Origin: Cellvibrio sp. UBA7671
GTDB lineage: Bacteria; Pseudomonadota; Gammaproteobacteria; Pseudomonadales; Cellvibrionaceae
Reading direction: 5' to 3'
Length of the DNA stretch: 64,000 bases
Assembly (NCBI GenBank): GCA_002483145.1
Contig: DLHJ01000016.1
Coordinates: forward strand, 389,554 to 453,553
Made by a program: the position numbers and the translations under genes. The notes below the pieces were generated by a model. That model did no database searches. It was not told the DNA's origin and worked only from the letters and a program-made list of their open reading frames with translations. Positions 58,240 through 64,000 of this stretch are shown one piece after another (within the stretch, counting starts at the first letter, position 1; each line of letters begins with the position of its first letter).

Positions 58240-59421
58240 ATGTCTTCTCATCTCGATCAAACGCTCGCTCCCGCCCTCGCCGAACGCCGCGCAGCGTATC
58301 TTTATCGTACGCGCAAATTGTTGCAGTCACCGCAAACACCACAAGTAGTTGTTGATGGCAAAAACTATCTCGCGTTTTGTAGCAACGATTATTTAGGTTT
58401 GGCTAATCACCCTGATGTTATTGCGGCCTTGCAAAAAGCAGCTGAAAAATTTGGTGTGGGCAGCGGTGCATCGCATTTGGTTGCCGGGCACTCAAGCGAA
58501 CACCACGCATTGGAAGAAGAGTTAGCCGCTTTTACCGGCCGTGAGCGAGCATTGTTATTTTCCACCGGTTATATGGCCAATATGGGCGCAATTACCGCAC
58601 TGGTCGGTCAAGGTGATGCGGTATTTGAAGACCGTTTAAATCATGCGAGTTTGTTGGATGCCGGTTTATTAAGTGGTGCACGCTTCCAGCGATTTTTGCA
58701 TAATGATTTGGAAAATTTGCAACACCGTTTGGATAAAACCGATGCGCAGCGAAAATTAATTGTCGTTGATGGTGTATTCAGTATGGATGGTGATTGCGCG
58801 CCCCTGCCTGAACTCGCCGCACTTGCGCAAAAAAATAATGCCTGGCTGATGGTGGATGATGCACACGGTTTTGGATGCCTTGGAAAAACTGGTGCAGGCA
58901 GCGCGGAATATTTTGGGTTAACGCAAAGCCAGTTGCCAATTTTAATGGGTACGCTCGGTAAGGCCGCTGGCAGTTTCGGCGCATTTATCGCGGGCAGTGA
59001 AACTTTAATCGAAACGCTTATCCAATTTGCACGCCCCTATATTTATACCACTGCTATGCCGCCCGCCGTCGCCGCTGCTACACGGGCTAGTCTGCGTTTA
59101 ATCCAAACCGAACACTGGCGGCGTGACCATCTCAACAACTTAATTGCGCATTTTCGCGCAGGCGCACAAGCGCTGAATTTACAGTTAATGGATTCGTTTT
59201 CACCCATCCAGCCGATTGTTATCGGCGATGAAGCCAAAGCTTTATTAATATCGCAAAAATTGGCCGAGCGCGGTATTTTAATTATTGCCATTCGCCCCCC
59301 CACAGTTCCTGTAGGCAGCTCGCGCTTGCGCATCACTTTTTCCGCAGAGCATAGCATTGCTCAGGTAGATCTCTTACTAGCTGCATTGGCTGAAATCATG
59401 CACGAGGTCGCGCATGATTAA
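58240..59421 (+). CDS. bioF: 8-amino-7-oxononanoate synthase
   Basis: A 393-residue PLP enzyme that joins pimeloyl-ACP and alanine. The PLP Lys is K241 in [14 protein letters not shown]; others are [20 protein letters not shown] and [11 protein letters not shown] 58240 gives the family N terminus; the frame from 58186 starts in the REP element. It overlaps bioHC by 8 nt. Confidence 0.97.
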   Translation: MSSHLDQTLAPALAERRAAYLYRTRKLLQSPQTPQVVVDGKNYLAFCSNDYLGLANHPDVIAALQKAAEKFGVGSGASHLVAGHSSEHHALEEELAAFTGRERALLFSTGYMANMGAITALVGQGDAVFEDRLNHASLLDAGLLSGARFQRFLHNDLENLQHRLDKTDAQRKLIVVDGVFSMDGDCAPLPELAALAQKNNAWLMVDDAHGFGCLGKTGAGSAEYFGLTQSQLPILMGTLGKAAGSFGAFIAGSETLIETLIQFARPYIYTTAMPPAVAAATRASLRLIQTEHWRRDHLNNLIAHFRAGAQALNLQLMDSFSPIQPIVIGDEAKALLISQKLAERGILIIAIRPPTVPVGSSRLRITFSAEHSIAQVDLLLAALAEIMHEVAHD

Positions 59422-60982
59422 TCTGGTGTTAATTCACGGCTGGGGCTGCGATAGCCTCACCTGGCAACCGATATTGGAATCCCTGCAATCATTCGCCACT
59501 ATTACCTTGATTGATTTACCCGGCTTCGGCGCAAGCCCTGTATTGCCGGAATTTTCGCTCGCTGCAGTGCTCGATAAGATTGCTGCGCAATTGCCACAAG
59601 ATGCGGTTGTGATGGGCTGGTCACTTGGCGGTATGCTTGCGGTGCAATTGGCGGCGCGCTTTCCAGAGCGTGTCCGAGCGGTAATTACCTTGGCGGCCAA
59701 CTTAAAATTTGTGGCTGCTCCGGATTATCCCGCCGCTATGCCGGCGGAAATCAATCGCCAATTTAACCAAAGCTTTGAACAAGACCCACAGGCAACCCTG
59801 AAATTATTTTGCGGTTTGTTGGCGCAGGGCGATGCAGAGGAGCGCAACCTGTTAAAACAATTGCGCCGCAATGACACAGGTTCAGTGACCGATAACTGGT
59901 TGCAAGCATTGCAGCTATTAACGGAGCTTGATAATCGCGTCACCTTTGCACAGCTCACGCAGCCTGGTTTGCATTTGTTGGCTGAAAAAGATGCGCTGGT
60001 GCCGGTGGCTGCTGCAGAATTAATGGCGCAGATCAATCCGCAGCAAGAAATCCAGATTTTGGGAAATACCGCTCACGCTTTGCACTGGAGTAAACCGCAT
60101 GTGGTGATTGACGCTATCGCCCGGTTTGCGAAAGAGAAAATTCTGTCGGTTGCCGAATTGGATGCAACCTCCTTGAATGAAACACCGCTGGATAAAAAAA
60201 AGGTTGCCCGTTCATTTAGTCGCGCTGCAGCAACCTACGATTCAGTTGCGCAATTGCAGCGCGATATAGGCGCGCAGTTATTTACACAGCTTCCTGATGG
60301 ATTACCAGCGCAGTCGGTGGTGGTGGATCTGGGCTCAGGTACCGGATTTTTCACGCGGCAGTTAGCGGTGAAATACCCCGAATCTCAACTTGTGGGTTTG
60401 GATATCGCGGAAGGTATGTTGCATTACGCAGCGCAGCAGCAAAAAGAAATAGCATGGATGTGCTCAGACGCAGAGTTGTTGCCTTTAGCTGATAATAGTG
60501 TCGATCTCATTTTTTCCAGTCTCGCGATCCAGTGGTGTAACAATTTGCCGCAATTAATGGCGGAGCTTGCGCGTGTGCTTAAACCGGACGGGCAGCTGCA
60601 CATTGCGACGCTCGGGCCGCACACATTGCATGAATTAAAATCTGCATGGGAGCAGGTGGATGATTATGTGCATGTGAATCGCTTTCAATCGCAGAAACAT
60701 ATTATCTCTGCTGTTAAGTCGGTGCATATGGCAGTGGCTGATGCGCAACAAGAAAATCGTATTCTTTATTACGATCGTTTAAGCGAATTGACCCGCGAGC
60801 TAAAATCGTTGGGTGCGCATAATATTAATTCTGGTAAGCCGGAAGGCCTAACTGGGCGCTCGCGTTTGCTTGCGTTTAAAAAAGCGTATGAAGCATTTCG
60901 CACGGAGCAAGGTTTATCTGCAACTTACGATGTCATTTATTTAACTGCAAATAAAGAGGCGGCACACAAACATCATGGCTAG
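59414..60982 (+). CDS. bioHC: Bifunctional BioH-BioC fusion (biotin synthesis)
   Basis: A 522-residue fusion. Residues ~1-245 are the BioH pimeloyl-ACP methyl ester hydrolase: [14 protein letters not shown], nucleophile S70 in GWSLGG, D near AEKDALVP and H in [12 protein letters not shown]. Residues ~260-515 are BioC malonyl-ACP O-methyltransferase: [22 protein letters not shown] motif [36 protein letters not shown]. BioC methylates and BioH demethylates, so opposite steps of one pathway lie on one chain. The order H-then-C is known from Saccharophagus and Cellvibrio proteins named BioHC. Confidence 0.95.
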   Translation: MINLVLIHGWGCDSLTWQPILESLQSFATITLIDLPGFGASPVLPEFSLAAVLDKIAAQLPQDAVVMGWSLGGMLAVQLAARFPERVRAVITLAANLKFVAAPDYPAAMPAEINRQFNQSFEQDPQATLKLFCGLLAQGDAEERNLLKQLRRNDTGSVTDNWLQALQLLTELDNRVTFAQLTQPGLHLLAEKDALVPVAAAELMAQINPQQEIQILGNTAHALHWSKPHVVIDAIARFAKEKILSVAELDATSLNETPLDKKKVARSFSRAAATYDSVAQLQRDIGAQLFTQLPDGLPAQSVVVDLGSGTGFFTRQLAVKYPESQLVGLDIAEGMLHYAAQQQKEIAWMCSDAELLPLADNSVDLIFSSLAIQWCNNLPQLMAELARVLKPDGQLHIATLGPHTLHELKSAWEQVDDYVHVNRFQSQKHIISAVKSVHMAVADAQQENRILYYDRLSELTRELKSLGAHNINSGKPEGLTGRSRLLAFKKAYEAFRTEQGLSATYDVIYLTANKEAAHKHHG

Positions 60983-61670
60983 AAAAGCATTTTTTATCGC
61001 AGGTACGGATACTAACGTTGGTAAAACGTTAGTTGCAGCAGGTTTGCTGGTTGCGGCAAAAAATCATGGCTTGAAAACGGCTGCGTTAAAACCACTTGCT
61101 GCGGGTTGCGAAAAAACCGAAGCGGGTCTGCGCAATGCTGATGCGCTTTTATTGCAATCAGTCATTACCCAACCGCTGGTGTATGAGCAAATAAATCCTA
61201 TTGCATTGGAATCTGCCATTGCTCCGCATATTGCCGCACAACAAGAGAAGCGGGTTTTATCGGCGGATCGTCTGGCAGGATTTTGTCGCGGCAGCTTAAA
61301 TCAAGTCGATTTTACCTTGGTGGAAGGTGCGGGCGGCTGGCGCGTTCCGTTAAATCCGCAAGAGACGCTGGCCGATGTGGTAAAAATTTTGCGCTTGCCG
61401 GTGATATTGGTGGTGGGTGTGCGTTTGGGTTGTATCAATCATGCGCTCTTAACGGTAGAAGCGATTCGAAACGATGGTTTGCAATTGGCGGGTTGGGTAG
61501 CCAATTGTATTGATGCGGATATGCCGGTGCTGCAAGAAAATATTCACAGCTTGGCAGCGCGCATACCAGCGCCTTGTTTGGGGGTGGTGCCCTGGTTGGA
61601 AAGTGCGGTACCCGAAACAGTTGCGAATGCGCTTGATCATGAATCATTGGCGCACTTTTTTTCCATGTGA
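60975..61670 (+). CDS. bioD: Dethiobiotin synthetase
   Basis: A 231-residue ATP-dependent enzyme that closes the ureido ring. P-loop GTDTNVGKT (about 10-18), KPLAAGC and VEGAGGWRVPL are present. It overlaps the bioHC stop by 8 nt. Last gene of the biotin operon; the next start is 14 bp on. Confidence 0.96.
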   Translation: MARKAFFIAGTDTNVGKTLVAAGLLVAAKNHGLKTAALKPLAAGCEKTEAGLRNADALLLQSVITQPLVYEQINPIALESAIAPHIAAQQEKRVLSADRLAGFCRGSLNQVDFTLVEGAGGWRVPLNPQETLADVVKILRLPVILVVGVRLGCINHALLTVEAIRNDGLQLAGWVANCIDADMPVLQENIHSLAARIPAPCLGVVPWLESAVPETVANALDHESLAHFFSM

Positions 61671-61683
61671 ATCGCTAATCGTC

Positions 61684-62364
61684 ATGTCTATATTTGTTCG
61701 TAATTTTGCGATTTGGTTTTTTATCCTTTGCGCGCTTGCGGGTTGCACCTCTATGCCTGCAAAACAAAAAATTCCTGTCGCCGGTACGGAGCACACTATC
61801 TATTTTATTTATCGCGAATGGCATACCAGTATTTTAATTGATGCAACAACCGTCGCGCGCCACAGCCGTTATTTGCAACAAGAGGCTGCTAACCAACGCT
61901 ATATTCGCATCGGCTGGGGCGATGGCAATTACTTTACCGGCAAAAGTAAAACCTTCGGTTCTGCAACCAAGGCACTGATCGCATCGAGCCATTCAGCGCT
62001 GCAGGTGATTGCCTATGCGCAGCCGCCGTTTGCATCCATCCCGCCGGAGACCCGCGTGCCCATCGCCATTACTGACAAGGGGGTGCGCAAGTTGATTCGC
62101 TCTCTGGATAAATCCTTTGCGCTGAATGAGTCTGGCCAGGTGATTCCTTTGCAGGCCTATGTGACCGATGCGGGTAACTTCTATCAGGCGAGCGGCCATT
62201 ACAGCCTGTTCAGCAACTGCAATACCTGGAGTGGGCGCGTCTTGCAGGCTGCCGGGTTGCCGGTGCGCAGCGGCTTGCAGCTGACTGCCCAGAGCATCTT
62301 TGAGCAGGCGCGCGCTATCTCTGAATATCAGCAAACCCTTGGTTTGGTTGGAAAAAGCGAATAG
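61684..62364 (+). CDS. DUF2459 lipoprotein (TIGR02117 family)
   Basis: A 226-residue lipoprotein (ALAGCTS lipobox). Conserved positions include IYREWHTSILID, GWGDGNYFT and FSNCNTWSGRVLQAAGLPV, the pattern of DUF2459 / TIGR02117 (called urease-associated in some genomes). It may be co-transcribed with bioD by position, without functional link. The ATG 61684 gives a proper signal peptide. Confidence 0.85.
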   Translation: MSIFVRNFAIWFFILCALAGCTSMPAKQKIPVAGTEHTIYFIYREWHTSILIDATTVARHSRYLQQEAANQRYIRIGWGDGNYFTGKSKTFGSATKALIASSHSALQVIAYAQPPFASIPPETRVPIAITDKGVRKLIRSLDKSFALNESGQVIPLQAYVTDAGNFYQASGHYSLFSNCNTWSGRVLQAAGLPVRSGLQLTAQSIFEQARAISEYQQTLGLVGKSE

Positions 62365-62547
62365 TTTCAAGTTATATCGCTGGTTTTTTTAAGCCAAACT
62401 CGTCTTAAAAAGGCGATAGTTAAGCGGCAATCCCGCCTGTTTTTTAAGCATTTCCCGGCGTAAACTATTACATAAGGTTGGGGTAGTGTTTTTTTACTAT
62501 TTCCCTTTGGTCTCATTCTTGATAGCCAACTTTAAGAGGGCAAACTG

Positions 62548-62790
62548 ATGGACGTAGGTTCTGTAGTCAACCAGGGTCTGATTGGTATGCAAAAAAGCCA
62601 GTCATCGATGCTGCAATCAGCACAGCAAATTGCGCAGGCCGGCACTACCCAGCGCGATAACCCACAAGCAAATGATGTTGTTGAGCCACTGATTAACATC
62701 AAAGCCCAAAGCCAGGTATTTGATAGTTCTGCCAAGGTGGTGAGAGCTGCCGACGAAACTATAGGTACATTGTTGGATATCAAAGCCTGA
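62548..62790 (+). CDS. Small flagellar-rod-like protein
   Basis: An 80-residue protein ending FDSSAKVVRAADETIGTLLDIKA, which resembles the C-terminal helix of flagellar basal-body rod proteins of the FlgB/FlgC type. Start ATG with AAGAGGG upstream. No flagellar genes adjoin, so function is open. Confidence 0.75.
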   Translation: MDVGSVVNQGLIGMQKSQSSMLQSAQQIAQAGTTQRDNPQANDVVEPLINIKAQSQVFDSSAKVVRAADETIGTLLDIKA

Positions 62791-62825
62791 AGGTAATCGG
62801 TTTCGAATTCTGTGAGGTGAGTTGA

Positions 62826-63761
62826 GTGATCAATAATGTCCCGTCTAACTTCGCCAATACTGTAGCGCCGTTTGTGCCTATGGGACGAGCGCCTGTTGGT
62901 CAGGAAACTACTGATCTAAAATCGTCCACCTTTCGTCCCACTGAACAAATGGCTGAAGCGGGACGAGGGCAAAATCGTCGTCTGCCCGATGAGCGCCCCA
63001 ACGATGACGTCGAGCGTGACCGTGTTGGACGCGGTGCGCAAGGTGGCGATCAGGCAGTGCAAGATGCGGCATTGAAGCGCCGTGCAGAGCAGGAGCGTCA
63101 ACAGGCTGAGCGCGAGCAAATTCAGGTATTGGCTGCGCGCGACCGCGAAGTGCGTGCCCATGAGCAGGCGCATGCGGCGGTGGCGGGCCAGTATGCCAGC
63201 AGTCCGACCTATTCTTTTGTGCGCGGCCCTGATGGTGTTAGTTACGCAGTGGGCGGCGAGGTGCAAATTGACACCAGCCCTATTCCCGGTGACCCCGAGG
63301 CGACATTGCGCAAAGCGCAGCAGCTGCGCAGGGCGGCAAATGCTCCAGCGGAGCCATCATCGCAAGACACTAATGTGGCCGCACAAGCGGCGCAGATGGA
63401 GCAGCAGGCACGTGCTGAGTTGCGCGAGCAGAAAACGATTGAGGCGGAGCAGCGCCGTGGAGACATTGGCGAGGCTACTGGGCAAAATCAGCCTGCTGGC
63501 GCTGGTGATTCACAAGACGCTGAACGCGCTCGGGCAAAAGCCGAGGATGAAAAGCAGCGGCTGGCGGATGAGGAGGCGCGGTTGCAAGCCGATCAGGAAC
63601 GGTTTGAAGCTGAGCAGCGTCTGTTGGATCAGCGTCAGGCGCGCGCAGAATTTTTTAACGAAGGTGCCAAACGCAATATAGATCTCAATCGTCGCTTGAT
63701 TGAAATTGGTGTGTTCAACTCGGAACCCGGCATAGGCAGTTTTTTGAATAAAACCGTTTAG
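62826..63761 (+). CDS. SprA-like putative metalloprotease with HExxH
   Basis: A 311-residue protein with long charged, Gln/Glu/Arg-rich helical segments and a central VRAHEQAHAAVAGQYASSPTYSFVRGPDGVSYAVGGEVQIDTSP, which matches the SprA-related (putative metalloprotease) family; HEQAH is the zinc site. The gene starts with GTG at 62826 behind GTGAGG. Substrate unknown; paired with the preceding small gene 35 bp away. Confidence 0.85.
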   Translation: MINNVPSNFANTVAPFVPMGRAPVGQETTDLKSSTFRPTEQMAEAGRGQNRRLPDERPNDDVERDRVGRGAQGGDQAVQDAALKRRAEQERQQAEREQIQVLAARDREVRAHEQAHAAVAGQYASSPTYSFVRGPDGVSYAVGGEVQIDTSPIPGDPEATLRKAQQLRRAANAPAEPSSQDTNVAAQAAQMEQQARAELREQKTIEAEQRRGDIGEATGQNQPAGAGDSQDAERARAKAEDEKQRLADEEARLQADQERFEAEQRLLDQRQARAEFFNEGAKRNIDLNRRLIEIGVFNSEPGIGSFLNKTV

Positions 63762-63887
63762 TGTTAATGGAGCTGTCATTTTTTGTTGCTAATTTTCGTT
63801 ATGAGTGCGCGGTCTGCCGTCTAATTAAACGCATCGCTCAATAAAGCATCCAGATTGGCTTTTGTTGTGTTCAAGTGTTGATTTTCC

Positions 63888-63916
63888 TTGACCGCATATA
63901 GATGTCTCCCTATAAT
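63888..63916 (+). promoter_or_regulatory. Promoter of the initiator tRNA
   Basis: TTGACC (63888-63893), 17 bp, TATAAT (63911-63916), followed by a GC-rich discriminator, as expected for a stable-RNA gene. Confidence 0.85.
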
Positions 63917-63957
63917 TCGCGGCCTCACTTGAGCAGTTGGCAAATGTGAGTTTCAGT

Positions 63958-64000
63958 CGCGGGGTGGAGCAGCTTGGTAGCTCGTCGGGCTCATAACCCG
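63958..64000 (+). tRNA. Initiator tRNA-fMet (5' part only)
   Basis: The sequence CGCGGGGTGGAGCAG, the D-arm and the anticodon stem-loop GGGCTCATAACCC (anticodon CAT, with the three-G/C-pair stem of initiator tRNA) are present; the 3' half lies beyond the window. Confidence 0.95.

Overview
The window looks like a chromosome segment of a free-living gammaproteobacterium of the Cellvibrio/Saccharophagus type (Cellvibrionaceae). This is inferred from gene content and order: a family PL10 pectate lyase, a fused bioH-bioC gene, ponA divergent from pilMNOPQ-aroKB-damX, and the order dksA-gluQ-cbrX-cbrA-cbrB-[crcZ]-pcnB-folK known from Pseudomonas. No database search was possible, so the taxonomic call is an inference.

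Layout. 1-4.7 kb: tail of an unknown enzyme, a membrane histidine kinase with an OmpR-type regulator, a secreted M23-type peptidase with a tiny repeat protein, and a single-domain globin. 4.9-9.9 kb: an AT-rich accessory stretch with an ion channel, a DUF421 protein, a PEP-CTERM protein between two ~105-bp direct repeats, and small unknown genes, one ending inside a convincing integron attC site; no integrase is visible. 9.7-13 kb: a secreted VILE-repeat protein whose upstream region closely matches that of the M23 gene, then ahpC and ahpF. 13-21 kb: a solute-binding protein/kinase pair, hydrolase, RhtB exporter, small proteins, the pectate lyase, panB and a deoxynucleoside kinase. 21-30 kb: folK, pcnB and the CbrAB carbon-catabolite system. 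30-42.6 kb: sfsA, EamA transporter, uppP, hslVU, ftsN-like, priA, rpmE, nuclease, ponA. 42.7-51.2 kb: pilMNOPQ, aroK, aroB, damX-like. 51-57 kb: gcvH, gcvT, PEBP protein, FHA/protease pair, comF. 57-62 kb: biotin operon bioB-bioF-bioHC-bioD. 62-64 kb: DUF2459 lipoprotein, a flagellar-rod-like protein, a SprA-like HExxH protein and the first half of an initiator tRNA.

The strongest hidden element is in the 809-bp space between cbrB and pcnB. On the minus strand it holds a sigma-54 promoter (GG-N10-GC), an upstream TGTTAC-N14-GTAACA palindrome matching the CbrB site known from Pseudomonas, at least six clusters of AAnAAnAA motifs, and a GNRA-loop terminator. Together these define an RNA of about 400 nt that should be a CrcZ-type Hfq/Crc decoy. 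With CbrA (transporter-kinase) and CbrB (sigma-54 activator) this makes a complete carbon-catabolite-repression relief circuit.

The second is a shared regulatory module (60 of 78 positions identical, ungapped) upstream of the M23/NPQPDPP genes and the VILE-repeat gene. It has direct GACAA repeats 11 bp apart just upstream of a TATTAT box, and each predicted transcript can start with an ATGAACAA/TTGTTCAT-type terminal stem. It suggests a small regulon of secreted proteins, perhaps controlled by the adjacent OmpR-type regulator.
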